A DNA stretch of 44,733 nucleotides, taken from contig NZ_JABXKK010000103.1 in NCBI RefSeq assembly GCF_017115045.1, forward strand, positions 1 to 44,733. The letters are read 5' to 3'. A program made the translations under genes and the position numbers. The first letter of the stretch is position 1. Each line of letters starts with the position of its first letter. Origin of the DNA: Nostoc sp. NMS8. GTDB lineage: Bacteria > Cyanobacteriota > Cyanobacteriia > Cyanobacteriales > Nostocaceae. Positions 26,004 to 35,343 of the stretch are shown one piece after another. The notes below the pieces were generated by a model. The model saw only the letters and a list, made by a program, of their open reading frames with translations, was not told the origin of the DNA and ran no database searches.

Positions 26004-28976
26004 ATGAAACAGCACTTTTATATCTTGCTGAGTGCTTGCGGTATCTCTCTGTGTTTAGTAACTGCGACCAGTACCGTCCGGGCACAATCTATCAAGATAG
26101 ATGGAACTACCCTAACCACACCAGCCACATGTAGTGAAACTTGTAATATTGGAGGTGGGCTTCAACGTGGGAGCAATCTTTTTCACAGTTTTTCCCAATT
26201 TAATGTGGATGCAGGAGCAAGAGTTATATTCGTTGATCCGGGAGTCAGGAACATTCTGACTCGCGTAACAGGGAATGAGCCCTCCAACATTCTTGGGACA
26301 TTAGGCGTATCAGGAGGTAGAGCCAATCTATTTTTGATCAATCCTAATGGGATTATCTTTGGAGAGAACGCCAAACTGGATATTGGGGGGTCATTTGTCG
26401 GAACTACAGCTAATGCTATTCGATTTGGCAATCAGGGCTTTTTTAGAGCTTCTGCTTCTGAGGTTCCATTATTGACAGTCAATCCTTCAGCCTTGTTCTA
26501 TCAAAGCGCTAACGGATCAATCGAAAACAGATCAAATAATAATAATCAATATGGGCTGAGGGTTCCTGATGGACAGAGTTTGCTACTTGTTGGTGGAAAA
26601 GTGAACTTAAACGGAGGAATATTAAACGCTTTTGGCGGTCGAGTGGAATTGGGAGGATTAGCTCAGAAAGGAGAAATAGGGTTAGATGTTGATAATAACA
26701 ATTTGCGCTTAAGTTTTCCTGAAAATACTGCATTAGCAGATGTATTTCTGACCAATGGAGCTAGAGTTGATGTTACTACTAATGGTGGCGGTAGTATCAC
26801 CTTCAATGCAGGAAATATAACCATTTCAGGAGATAAAACTCGCCTTTTGAGCAGCATCAAGGGAAGAGGAATTGGCGCTCAAGCTGGAGATATTACGCTC
26901 AATGCCACGGGAGCAGTTACACTTGACGCAAGTCAAATTTTCAACGTAGTGCAACCGGAAGCACAGGGCAATAGTGGCAACATTAATATTAATGCTGGCT
27001 CTCTCTCCTTAAGCAACGGTGGTCAACTGGTAGTCGCCACTTATAGTAAAGGAAATGCCGGGAACCTAAACATTGATGTTGGTCAGGGAACAGTTACACT
27101 TGACGCAAGTCAAATTTTCAACGTAGTGCAACCGGAAGCACAGGGCAATAGTGGCAACATTAATATTAATGCTGGCTCTCTCTCCTTAAGCAACGGTGGT
27201 CAACTGGTAGTCGCCACTTATAGTAAAGGAAATGCTGGGAACCTAAACATTGATGTTGGTCAGGGAACAGTTACACTTGTTCATGGCAATTCTAGTCTAT
27301 ATAGCAGTGTGGCATCAACAGGAATAGGTAACGGTGGCGACATCAAAATCACGACGAAGCAACTTTTTTTAAGGGATGGCGGTTTTGTCAATACTGGAAC
27401 CTATGGAGTGGGAAATGCTGGAAACATATTCGTGCAGGCTTCGGATCTTGTCTCTCTCGAATCCAAATCTGCAATCAACACTGGCATTTTTAGTAATGTG
27501 GCAGTAGGAGCAGTAGGTAATGCTGGTGAAATTAATATTAAAACTCCCTCACTCTTCTTAAGTGGCGGTGTTCAAATAAGTGCTTCCGTTTTCGGTAACA
27601 CCCAAGAAAACCCTGGAGGTATCGGTCATGGGGGAAATATCCTAGTCAATGCTGATTCTGTAACTATCTCAGGGGCCAGTCTGGATACAGGCTTTTCTAG
27701 TGGTTTACTTACACTTACTGACAAAGGTGCAGAGGGGGCAGCAGGAAATATTACAGTCAATACGAGGGATTTTCGGATCACAGATGGTGCTACTTTAAAT
27801 GCCCAAACTCGTAATTCTAGTCGGGGAGGTAATATTACTATTAACGCGACTACCTTTGAAGCCATTAATGGTGGACAAGTTCTTACCACCGCCAGCAATT
27901 CTGGTAATGCTGGCAATATTAGTGTCAATGCTGACAGCATTACACTTTCTGGTAAAGACCCTAACTTCAATAACCGAAGCAAGCAATTTGGGGATATTGT
28001 TCAAAATGAAGGAGATACTAGTGGGCTGTTTGCTACCACCCAAAACAACTCTACAGCTTCAGGAGGGAACATATCGATCGTAACTCAACAATTAATTCTC
28101 CAAGATGAAGCTCAAGTCAGTGTTAGCAGTAATGGAAAAGGAGATGCGGGCAATCTTGATATAAATGCACATAATATCACTTTGGACAACCAAGCGAAAC
28201 TCACATCTGAAAGCGCATCAGGTCACGGTGGAGATATTGCCCTCCAAGTGCAGGACTTATTACTGATGCGCCACAACAGTCAAATATCCACTGATGCAGG
28301 CATCGTCCAGACATTTGGAGATGGCGGTAATATTACCATTAATGTTCCATCAGGCTTTATCGTCGCCGTACCGAGTGAAAATAGTGATATCACTGCCAAT
28401 GCCTACAAAGGAAACGGCGGTAGAGTTGATATCACTGCCAGAAGTCTATTTGGTATTCAGAGTCGAAAATCCAATACACCCGAAAGTGACATTACTGCAA
28501 GTTCCCAGTTTGGACTCAATGGAACTGTACAAATTAACTCTCCAGATGTTGATCCAACTAAAGGATTAGTGCAATTACCCATAAATCTGGTTGACGCTTC
28601 CCAGCAAATTGTTGCTGATTGTAATTCTGCTGGAAAAATAGGAAGAAGTTCGTTTATTGCTACTGGGCGTGGAGGATTAGTAGACGATCCCACACAACCA
28701 TTAATCGCTGATGATGCGGTCATAGTAGATTGGATTACACTCTCTCCAGAAATGAAGAATCGTGCTGACGCTATTCAGAAAAGAGCCGTTGTTCACAAGC
28801 AGCCAAACACAGAACAAAAATTACAAAAGCTTAATTCTGTCAATCAACCTACTCAAATTGTCGAAGCCCAAGGTTGGCTAATCGATGCCAATGGGAACGT
28901 GGTTTTGGTTGCTCAACTACCCACTATAACGCCGCACAATTCTTCCCTCACTAGTACTTCTTGCATTGCTCATTAG
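26004..28976 (+). CDS. Two-partner-secretion filamentous haemagglutinin-like exoprotein
   Basis: The product has 990 residues from ATG 26004, which begins a good Sec signal (MKQHFYILLSACGISLCLV...VRA). The TPS domain follows: 'QFNVDAGARVIFVDPGVRNILTRVTG', 'ANLFLINPNGIIFGENAKLDIGGSFVGTTA'. The NPNGI motif is needed for recognition by a TpsB/Omp85-type transporter. Then come beta-helix repeats ('GNININAGSLSLSNGGQ', 'GNAGNLNIDV', 'GGNITIN') and the usual cyanobacterial ending 'EAQGWLIDANGNVVLVAQLP'. No TpsB gene is in the window. An in-frame 177-bp duplication lies within (separate entry). An upstream ATG at 25959 is less likely. Confidence 0.92.
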   Translation: MKQHFYILLSACGISLCLVTATSTVRAQSIKIDGTTLTTPATCSETCNIGGGLQRGSNLFHSFSQFNVDAGARVIFVDPGVRNILTRVTGNEPSNILGTLGVSGGRANLFLINPNGIIFGENAKLDIGGSFVGTTANAIRFGNQGFFRASASEVPLLTVNPSALFYQSANGSIENRSNNNNQYGLRVPDGQSLLLVGGKVNLNGGILNAFGGRVELGGLAQKGEIGLDVDNNNLRLSFPENTALADVFLTNGARVDVTTNGGGSITFNAGNITISGDKTRLLSSIKGRGIGAQAGDITLNATGAVTLDASQIFNVVQPEAQGNSGNININAGSLSLSNGGQLVVATYSKGNAGNLNIDVGQGTVTLDASQIFNVVQPEAQGNSGNININAGSLSLSNGGQLVVATYSKGNAGNLNIDVGQGTVTLVHGNSSLYSSVASTGIGNGGDIKITTKQLFLRDGGFVNTGTYGVGNAGNIFVQASDLVSLESKSAINTGIFSNVAVGAVGNAGEINIKTPSLFLSGGVQISASVFGNTQENPGGIGHGGNILVNADSVTISGASLDTGFSSGLLTLTDKGAEGAAGNITVNTRDFRITDGATLNAQTRNSSRGGNITINATTFEAINGGQVLTTASNSGNAGNISVNADSITLSGKDPNFNNRSKQFGDIVQNEGDTSGLFATTQNNSTASGGNISIVTQQLILQDEAQVSVSSNGKGDAGNLDINAHNITLDNQAKLTSESASGHGGDIALQVQDLLLMRHNSQISTDAGIVQTFGDGGNITINVPSGFIVAVPSENSDITANAYKGNGGRVDITARSLFGIQSRKSNTPESDITASSQFGLNGTVQINSPDVDPTKGLVQLPINLVDASQQIVADCNSAGKIGRSSFIATGRGGLVDDPTQPLIADDAVIVDWITLSPEMKNRADAIQKRAVVHKQPNTEQKLQKLNSVNQPTQIVEAQGWLIDANGNVVLVAQLPTITPHNSSLTSTSCIAH
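26914..27267 (+). repeat. 177-bp in-frame tandem duplication inside the TPS gene
   Basis: Two consecutive 177-bp units (26914-27090, 27091-27267; 59 codons each) are almost identical, with one difference noticed (GCCGGG versus GCTGGG near 27058/27235). A 12-nt start of a third unit follows. This points to a very recent duplication of a beta-helix segment. Confidence 0.9.
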
Positions 28977-29131
28977 AATATCATTACAGCAGATCCGCGA
29001 CGCGAAGAAAACAAAAAAAGAGACGGCTTGCCCTTGGCAGTGCGAACCAGCATTGGAGCTAGTAGCCAAATTTATTTGGCATTATTTATGCTAGACCTGA
29101 TATTGTTATTCCTGAATTCGATTCGGTACAG

Positions 29132-29625
29132 ATGCTAAACTTGAGCGCACTGGTAGGACTTGTAGGATTATTCGGCATTGCTATTCACGCTCACTGGTAG
29201 GACTTGTAGGATTATTCGGCATTGCTATTCACGCTTGGTCAACATTACCGGATACTATACCTGTCCACTTTAGATTTGATGGACAAGCCGATGGTTGGGG
29301 CAGCAAAAAAGTTCTGTGGTTGTTACCAATTATCGGTTTAGCAATTTATGGACTTTTAACATTTATTAGTCGTTATCCCAATACATTTAATTATCCAGTT
29401 GTAATTACTGAACAAAATGCTTCGCGGCAGTATCAAATTGCTTGTTCAATGCTGAATTGGTTAAAAAGTGAGATGGTTTGGATATTTGTTTATATTGAAT
29501 GGCAAATATTCCATTTAGCGACTACAAAAAATCCCAATTTAGGGGTATGGTTTATGCCTGTAACATCGATAATTATATTTGCGACAATTGGATATTGGTT
29601 GAGTCAATCTTTTTTGGCACGTTAA
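29132..29625 (+). pseudogene. DUF1648-type membrane protein inactivated by tandem duplication
   Basis: Reading ATG 29132 gives 'MLNLSALVGLVGLFGIAIHAHW' and then stops, because a 44-bp block is present twice (29148-29191, 29192-29235). Removing one copy restores a frame of about 149 residues: 'AIHAWSTLPDTIPVHFRFDGQADGWGSK' (the DUF1648 signature, trans-membrane helix then 'P..VHF...G.ADGWGSK'), 'LWLLPIIGLAIYGLLTFISRYP' and a C-terminal pair of membrane helices. DUF1648 proteins are small membrane proteins related to SdpI. Downstream frame 29320-29625 is the intact 3' part. Confidence 0.85.
29148..29235 (+). repeat. 44-bp perfect tandem repeat
   Basis: CACTGGTAGGACTTGTAGGA begins both units. 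The units are identical over all 44 bp. Because 44 is not a multiple of 3, the second copy shifts the frame of the DUF1648-like gene. Confidence 0.95.
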
Positions 29626-29857
29626 CGCCATACAAAATAGTCCCGAATGCCATTTTGATTCGAGCCTTACAACAATAGTGGAATCCTCTTGCATGGAGTA
29701 ATGAGTACATTGAACTACCCTGAGTTAGAGTCACCAGGGCAAAAATGGTAGAATGGCGCAGCTTCCAAGTAGGGGTATGATGTACGTAACCGTCTCGTTG
29801 CTGAGTTTCCAAGTCCATTGCTTTGAGTTCCAATCCAATGGCATTTGAACGACAATT

Positions 29858-30181
29858 ATGAGTAACCCTCTTTCTCATCCCGAAGATCCAGACTTCCATT
29901 CATCTATTCAGGAGAATTTAAAACAGCTTTCTGCTCAGTTGGGATCTCCTTTAGACGAATTATCAGTCATGGAAATATACCAGAATGCGTGCGATCTACT
30001 GAGCCACGTTTCCCCATCACCTCTTACTCTTGCCCGTGTTGCAGGAACATTACTGGTCTACCGAGTCACGGATACAGAACCGGAAGAATTTGAGTGGTTC
30101 AGCACTCAAGTGAAACAATGTTTGGATGAAGAAGAAGTTGAGGAGTTGATTGAATCCATACATCGCACGGATGCTTTGTAA
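29858..30181 (+). CDS. Unknown 107-residue acidic protein
   Basis: The product starts MSNPLSHPEDPDFHSSIQ and is helical and acidic, with 'NLKQLSAQLGSPLDELSVMEIYQNACDLL', 'RVAGTLLVYRVTD' and 'EEEVEELIESIHRTDAL'. No signal peptide or membrane segment is seen and no domain is recognised. It stands alone, tail to tail with the RNA-ligase remnant. Confidence 0.6.
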   Translation: MSNPLSHPEDPDFHSSIQENLKQLSAQLGSPLDELSVMEIYQNACDLLSHVSPSPLTLARVAGTLLVYRVTDTEPEEFEWFSTQVKQCLDEEEVEELIESIHRTDAL

Positions 30182-30247
30182 TCTTTTTCGTAATTGTTGC
30201 AATACCAATTGGCTAATTAAGTTTTCAAACAATCCAAGCTGACTCAA

Positions 30248-30916
30248 TCACTGACGACGTTTAGCGTGACGTTCATAATCCTCAAAACGAATCTTAGCGA
30301 TCGTACTTCGAGAAAAAGTTCTGGCAACAATACCCTCGCCTCGACCACCAGCACCCTCATCCAGAGCTAACAAGGTTTTTGGCAACAAAGCTTTGAGAAA
30401 CTCATAAGTTTCCTCAATACTTACGGGCAATGCCTCAACAGTTGCAAGTCGCGGTGTTAGTTCAAATCCAAAATCAATAGATGCTTTCTTGAGTTGGTCT
30501 TCATCTAGAAATGTCTGCCCACCGTTGTCTCGCCATGATGCTAATTGTTGTACGGACTTCGTAAACAGCATGGTAATATCAGTGATCACCGCAATATCAA
30601 ATAGCCGCCAAGCAATACTTTGCTTTGCTGTATACTGCTTACTAGCAGCCGTGACTTTGCCACCGTACAGTTCAAGATAGACAACAATAATATTATGCTC
30701 TGGCTGCGGTAGTAAATCTGCAACACTATGAAGAGCATCTACAATTCCCAGTGCCGGATTACCAATGAGATCACCTTTAGCAAAAAGCAATTCTTCCCTA
30801 CTGCCTAGAACGTAGTTACCATCAGGCAAAATAATAATGCGAGAGTTAGTACCATCTACTTTCTCAGTTAAGATAACCTCTCCATCGAAACTAACGAAGG
30901 GAGCTATGCGGTTTCG
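30248..30916 (-). pseudogene. RNA ligase-family protein, N-terminus lost
   Basis: The frame is open from 30916 (after TGA) and carries nearly all nucleotidyl-transferase motifs. Motif I is 'EKVDGTNSR', with the adenylated Lys and at about 30850. 'VLGSREELL' follows, then 'VYLELYGGKV' (motif III), 'WRLFDIAV' (IIIa), 'GEGIVAR' (IV) and 'AKIRFEDYERHAKRRQ' (V). No ATG, GTG or TTG lies upstream of motif I; the first usable start, TTG 30829, lies after it and would remove the catalytic lysine. The 5' end was probably replaced by transposon-related DNA. Intact relatives seal or repair RNA. Confidence 0.8.
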
Positions 30917-31112
30917 TCAGATCCAGTAAAAAACAAGCGATCGTTAAATCATTTTCCCAGTAGTACAAACAAATTTATACTTTTTAAACAGTATTAACAC
31001 TTAAAAAGGAAAGATGAGTTTGAGTCACAAGTTGCAAGACTCTCTTTTTTGACCCCAAAAAAGCTAGTATTCCCTTTGAGCAATAATTTCAAGACAGGGA
31101 TTATCTACCTTA

Positions 31113-31535
31113 ATGGAAAAAAATATATGTGCAACTCTAGATTTAAGCAAATCATTATCAAATTTTTCTTTAGAGGTGTCAAAATGTTTGGAATTGACGA
31201 ATATCACGGAGTGGAATGGAAAAGTTTTTGAAGAAAGAGAAGAAAAAATTAGAGAAATTGCACTTATTTTAGCTGGTCAATGTATTGCTATTTTGTTGTA
31301 TAACCTTTCACAATCTCAATCAGCTAATCAAACAGCTATGGATAAAACAAAAGGTTGGTGGAATGGCAGTATGCAAAAGCACGGTTATAGAACGCGGCAA
31401 ATATTAACAGTTGGAAACGTTTTAGTTACTTTAAAGTTGCCATACATGGTAAAAATAAAGTCAATAAGCAAGGCTACAAATAAAATCGATATTCAAGAAT
31501 TTTGTCCCCTATTAAAGTGGTTGGGAATGTCATCT
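31113..31535 (+). pseudogene. ISKra4-type transposase, 5' part only
   Basis: The frame has the N-terminal pattern I associate with cyanobacterial ISKra4 transposases: 'EEREEKIREIALILAGQCIAILLYNLSQSQ', 'TKGWWNGSMQKHGYRTRQILTVGNVLVTLKLPY', 'CPLLKWLGM'. About 140 residues remain. It is cut at 31535 by the terminal repeat of the IS5-type element, and the catalytic DDE part is missing. The rest does not reappear beyond that element. Confidence 0.65.
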
Positions 31536-31553
31536 GAACCTATCCCACTAATA
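31536..31553 (+). repeat. Left terminal inverted repeat of the IS5-type element
   Basis: GAACCTATCCCACTAATA is the exact reverse complement of 32412-32429. Confidence 0.9.
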
Positions 31554-32363
31554 ATATTTTGTTAATCCAGATGTGGATTGTAGCAAGGTCAATGAATGCG
31601 TCAAAGTAAACTTTTTGACGTTCCCATATTCCGACGAGACGACGGTATTTGCGCTGATACCAAGCAAAACACCGCTCTTGCTGAAATCTAGGAACAGAGA
31701 TTTTGATTGGTCTCCCTCTATTTTTCTTGGTTTTCCAAACTCGTTTTGGGATTTGAGGCCGAATACCTCGTTTGCGTAGGTCAGCGCGTTTTTGTTTCGA
31801 GTCGTAGCCTTTGTCAGCAGCTAGTACTTTGATTCGTTTACGTGGTCTGCCACGTTTTAATGTTTTAAGTTTAACTTTATCGAGTAGAGGTATTACTTGT
31901 TCTCTCTCGTTCCCATTGGCTGGGGTAGTGCAATTAGCCAATGGCATTCCACCACCAACAGTCAAGTGTGTGAATAAGAACACCTTTCCCTTTGCCCCCG
32001 TAGGCAACTTCTTCACCTCCTCCCTTTCCAGGGGGAAAAAGAGCCGTCAACAGCTCCAAAATCCCAATTTATAAGTCCTCTCTCGTTAGCGATCGCTAAT
32101 ACACGTCCTTGTATATATTCAAATGTTCCATCTGAGCGCCATCGCTTTAACCATCGGTGGGATGAACTTTTTGATGCCCATGTATCCCCATGTGGTAAGT
32201 CACACCATCGACACCCTGTAATCAGTATGTATAACAAACTATTTAATACATAGCGATATGGTGCATGAGGCATTCCTTTTCCACGTTTGGACGATTCTTC
32301 AGGAAATATATTCTCAAATAGTTTCCATTCCAGGTCACTCAATCCTTCAAAACGCCCAGCCAT
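31540..32363 (-). pseudogene. IS5-family transposase in broken frames
   Basis: Frame 1 from ATG 32363 reads 'MAGRFEGLSDLEWKLFENIFP', 'RYVLNSLLYILITGCRWCDLP', 'WASKSSSHRWLKRW' and the first DDE region 'GAVDGSFSP', then leaves frame at a CCCCC run near 32030. The expected 'GKGGGEEVAYGGKGKGVL' lies in a second frame. From 'TVGGGMPLANC' a third frame continues to 'VLAADKGYDSKQKRADLRKRG' and 'RKYRRLVGIWERQK' (second D and E). The first shift sits where this family may use programmed frameshifting; the second, near 31950-31965, looks like damage. The copy is probably non-autonomous. Confidence 0.85.
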
Positions 32364-32411
32364 AAACAGATATACCCTTCTCAATATGAGAAGTAAGTTA
32401 CCACATTTCGA

Positions 32412-32429
32412 TATTAGTGGGATAGGTTC
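32412..32429 (+). repeat. Right terminal inverted repeat of the IS5-type element
   Basis: TATTAGTGGGATAGGTTC is the exact reverse complement of 31536-31553. Confidence 0.9.
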
Positions 32430-32790
32430 ATAAGAACCACGTCAGGTTTTCCCATCAATTGCAACTACTTCACCTTCAGTTATCTTCTGTATTGATTTCA
32501 TCCAGCAAAGAAAACATTCTTGAAACTGTTGAGGATAAATTTTAAGCAAAAACTCGTGCAAATGTATCGTGTGATGGAATGCCATTTGGTAGTTCTAAAA
32601 ATGTTTTCAACCACTCATATTTTGCACATCCGTATGTTTCAACTGCCACCCAGCCATCCGCACCACAAATCACTGCTATTATTGCAATCGTCATGATATC
32701 GATTAAGTTATGCCGCTTTGTGCGATCTATTCGTGGGTCTTCTATTCCCAAAAAATGGTCAGCAATTGTGATTTTTGGCTTTAGCTTCAT
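32430..32790 (-). pseudogene. ISAs1-type transposase, 5' part only
   Basis: From ATG 32790 (MKLKPKITIADHFLGIEDPR) the frame gives the typical ISAs1/H-repeat N-terminus: 'HNLIDIMTIAIIAVICGADGW', 'EWLKTFLELPNGIPSHDTFARVFA'. It then hits a stop. The continuation 'QQFQECFLCWMKSI', 'GEVVAIDGKT' lies in another frame, with TGA where a Leu codon is expected before 'RGSY'. It ends at the IS5-type terminal repeat. It carries at least one shift and two stops, and is clearly dead. Confidence 0.85.
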
Positions 32791-33094
32791 AGAGAGGAGA
32801 ATCAGAATGAAATTCTTTTTTGGAGTTCCTGTAAGAATAGCATGTTCCTTGACAGGCAGCCGTCCTGGCTTTTCACGCCATCTGTAAAAGTCACTTTGAA
32901 GAGTTTTCGATGGTGTAACCTTCCTTTCCTGTGGCGATCGCATAAATCGAGTTTTTCTTTGCGCCGATCTTCTCGTGATTCCTAGTCATTAATCTAAAAC
33001 TATTGAGAATCAGACTGTGAGAAAACCTACGCTAGAAGAGTGGAGAACTGACCGTGAAAATTCAGGCAGCCGACGGCTGCCTCTAACTCCCCCT

Positions 33095-33113
33095 CACAAT
33101 GATTATCATTTTC
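33095..33113. promoter_or_regulatory. Fur-box-like site
   Basis: CACAATGATTATCATTTTC matches the 19-bp Fur consensus at 15 of 19 positions, with the ATGATTATCAT core intact. No iron gene adjoins it. It lies between the RTX gene stop and the ISAs1 remnant and may be a leftover promoter. A GGCAGCCGACGGCTGCC palindrome sits just before it at 33065-33081. Confidence 0.45.
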
Positions 33114-33165
33114 ATAACGAGGTAGTTTTGCGTGACTCCTAAATTTATGTTTTGGAAATCTTTAA

Positions 33166-35343
33166 TTAAACAACCACAAAATTGTTGTTGGTTAGTGACA
33201 ATCCAGTTGATAATTGAGCAAATTTTACCTGAGTAAACCCAGATTCACTGCCATCTTGGTCAAAGAACAATCCACCTGTAGAAAAATCATAAATGAATCG
33301 TTGATCGCTTGTCGTTGCAGATGTGCCGATGGTAAATTGATTAGCTGAAAGTGAACCGATTGATAACCCGCCACCAAAACCAATAGCTGATACCTGAATC
33401 AGTTCATTAGTGGCATTGAAATCATAAATAGTGTCAACGCCTTGATTGTAACTATTAAAAGCAAAAGTATCAGTACCAGATCCTCCAATTAGGCTATCAT
33501 TACCTTTGCCACCTGTAAGGATATCATTGCCATTACCACCATAGAGGGTATTATTACCAGATGCGTTAAAAGCGCTAAGAGAATCATTCCCATCCCCCCC
33601 AAAAAGCAGATTAGCACCTGATGAATAATCAACAATCAAGCGATCATCGCCAGCACCACCGTCGAGCGTATTATTGCCAGAGACAGTATAAACTTTGTAG
33701 AAAGAGTATAAGTCGTCTGACCCGGAGGCATTAAGAAAATCATTCCCATTGCCCCCAGAGAGTTGGTTATTGCCTGATGAATAGTTGGTAACTAAGGTAT
33801 CATCACCAGCCCCACCATTGAGGGTATTATTTCCAGAGATAGCATTGAGATGCAACTGATTTCGGTAGGTGTCGTAGTAGCCAAAGGCACTAAGAGAATC
33901 ATTGCCATCATTGCCATCCACCAGGGCATTACCCTTTAAACTGTTAGCACTCAAATTATCATCACCATTACCACCATTGAGAGTGTCATTGCCATCATTG
34001 CCGGAGAGTGTATCGTTGCCATTACTCCCCACAATGTTATCGTTGTAACGTGTACCTATGATGTTTAATTGTTCAATATTCTTGTAGTTAAGCCGATTTG
34101 TGCCTTGTGTAATCGAGCCAATGTTAGTAGTAGCATTAAAAGCTGAAGTAATTCCCTCAGTCAGAGTGGTGTCATAATAGAAAGACTCCAATGTATCGTC
34201 ACCTGTTCCTCCATCTACAGTTGTAGTCACTAAGGAGGAAGTATTTCGGGCACTGAACAAGAACGAGTCATTGCCATCGCCCCCATAAAAGAAATTATTG
34301 CCTAATATATACTGAGCATTGAAATAATCATCACCACTGCCACCGTTAAGGGTGTTATTGCCATAGGAGCGAGAGTCGTTGAAGTCGATAGTGACGACGA
34401 AATAATCATTGCCATCGCCACCATTGAGTAGGTTATCACCTGTTGAATTCCTAGCACTCAAGTTATCGTTACCTGCACCACCGTTAAGGGTGTTATTGCC
34501 ATCGGCAGAAGAAATAACCAAACCATCATTGTCATTGCCACCACAGAGCAGATTATTGCCGGGTGAATTATCAACAATCAATCTATCACCACCAGTACCA
34601 CCAATCAGAGTATCATTACCAGTACCGCCAATCAGAGAATCATCACCAGTACCACCACTCAGAAAATCATCACCAGTATCACCAATCAGAGTATCATTAC
34701 CAGTACCACCAATCAGAGAATCATTACCAGTACCACCAATCAGAGAATCATTGCCTGCACCACCTCTAAGTATGTCATCACCACTCAATCCGTCGATGAT
34801 ATCATTACCCCCCTGACCATTGATGACATCATCTGAGTCATCAAAACCGCTAACATTATTGTTCAGGTCATTAAGGAAGGTGACTGTATTTTTGTTGAAG
34901 ATAGTGCTTTGGGTGGAGTCGGCATTGAAGACATCAAAGCTGTCTGTAGTGCTAGTTTGTCCATAAAATACGATATTGTCCAAATCTACAGTGGCTCCTG
35001 TAGATGTGCTAAGGTTATCCAGGTTGGACAGGGCAAAGTTTTGCAGGGTGACTTTACTATTGGAATCATTTTCAAAGGTGATTTCCAGATTGCTGCCATT
35101 CTGGGTAAGCAGCAGATTTCGAGCAGTAGCACTAGAATCTTCTCGGAATATTAGGGTATCCACTTCAGCGATGACTCCTGCTGTCGGATTTGTTCCTTGA
35201 CCTATGCCACCAAAATCTGTAATAGTGTATCCCCCACCATACCCAATGTTGTAAATATCATGACCACCTCCACCAGTCAAGATGTCGCCGCCGTTACTGC
35301 CCGATAGCGTATCGTTACCGTTGGTTCCAATGATACTTGCCAT
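33166..35343 (-). CDS. RTX (haemolysin-type calcium-binding) repeat protein
   Basis: The product has 725 residues. It opens 'MASIIGTNGNDTLSGSNGGD' and carries many 'GGxGNDxLx' nonapeptides, densest around residues 185-260 ('GNDSLIGGT' blocks, 27-bp DNA period near 34595-34760) and again near 570-610. These bind Ca2+ and fold into beta-rolls after export. The C-terminus ('GTDTFAFNSYNQGVDTIYDFN', 'GGLFFDQDGS', ending NNNFVVV) is the usual uncleaved type I secretion signal region of cyanobacterial RTX proteins. No enzymatic domain is visible, so it may be a structural or adhesive surface protein. No ABC exporter is in the window. Confidence 0.92.
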   Translation of the reverse strand: MASIIGTNGNDTLSGSNGGDILTGGGGHDIYNIGYGGGYTITDFGGIGQGTNPTAGVIAEVDTLIFREDSSATARNLLLTQNGSNLEITFENDSNSKVTLQNFALSNLDNLSTSTGATVDLDNIVFYGQTSTTDSFDVFNADSTQSTIFNKNTVTFLNDLNNNVSGFDDSDDVINGQGGNDIIDGLSGDDILRGGAGNDSLIGGTGNDSLIGGTGNDTLIGDTGDDFLSGGTGDDSLIGGTGNDTLIGGTGGDRLIVDNSPGNNLLCGGNDNDGLVISSADGNNTLNGGAGNDNLSARNSTGDNLLNGGDGNDYFVVTIDFNDSRSYGNNTLNGGSGDDYFNAQYILGNNFFYGGDGNDSFLFSARNTSSLVTTTVDGGTGDDTLESFYYDTTLTEGITSAFNATTNIGSITQGTNRLNYKNIEQLNIIGTRYNDNIVGSNGNDTLSGNDGNDTLNGGNGDDNLSANSLKGNALVDGNDGNDSLSAFGYYDTYRNQLHLNAISGNNTLNGGAGDDTLVTNYSSGNNQLSGGNGNDFLNASGSDDLYSFYKVYTVSGNNTLDGGAGDDRLIVDYSSGANLLFGGDGNDSLSAFNASGNNTLYGGNGNDILTGGKGNDSLIGGSGTDTFAFNSYNQGVDTIYDFNATNELIQVSAIGFGGGLSIGSLSANQFTIGTSATTSDQRFIYDFSTGGLFFDQDGSESGFTQVKFAQLSTGLSLTNNNFVVV

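Larger units (their letters stand above)
31536..32429 (-). mobile_element. IS5-family (IS427-like) insertion sequence, 894 bp
   Basis: Perfect 18-bp terminal inverted repeats GAACCTATCCCACTAATA (31536-31553) and its complement (32412-32429) bound a transposase on the minus strand. Flanking bases (ATCT on the left, ATAA on the right) do not match as a target duplication, and the flanks are pieces of two different transposons. Confidence 0.9.

Noticed and set aside
31049..31231. 60-codon frame overlapping the ISKra4-type start
   Set aside because: It is out of frame with the recognisable transposase and has no protein character.
34595..34760. Regular 27-bp repeats that look CRISPR-like at first glance
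   Set aside because: There are no spacers; each unit encodes an RTX nonapeptide in frame and varies as coding repeats do.
34409..34816. Proline/serine-rich open frame on + inside the RTX gene
   Set aside because: It is the reverse-strand shadow of the 27-bp GGxGND repeats; periodicity comes from the real gene.
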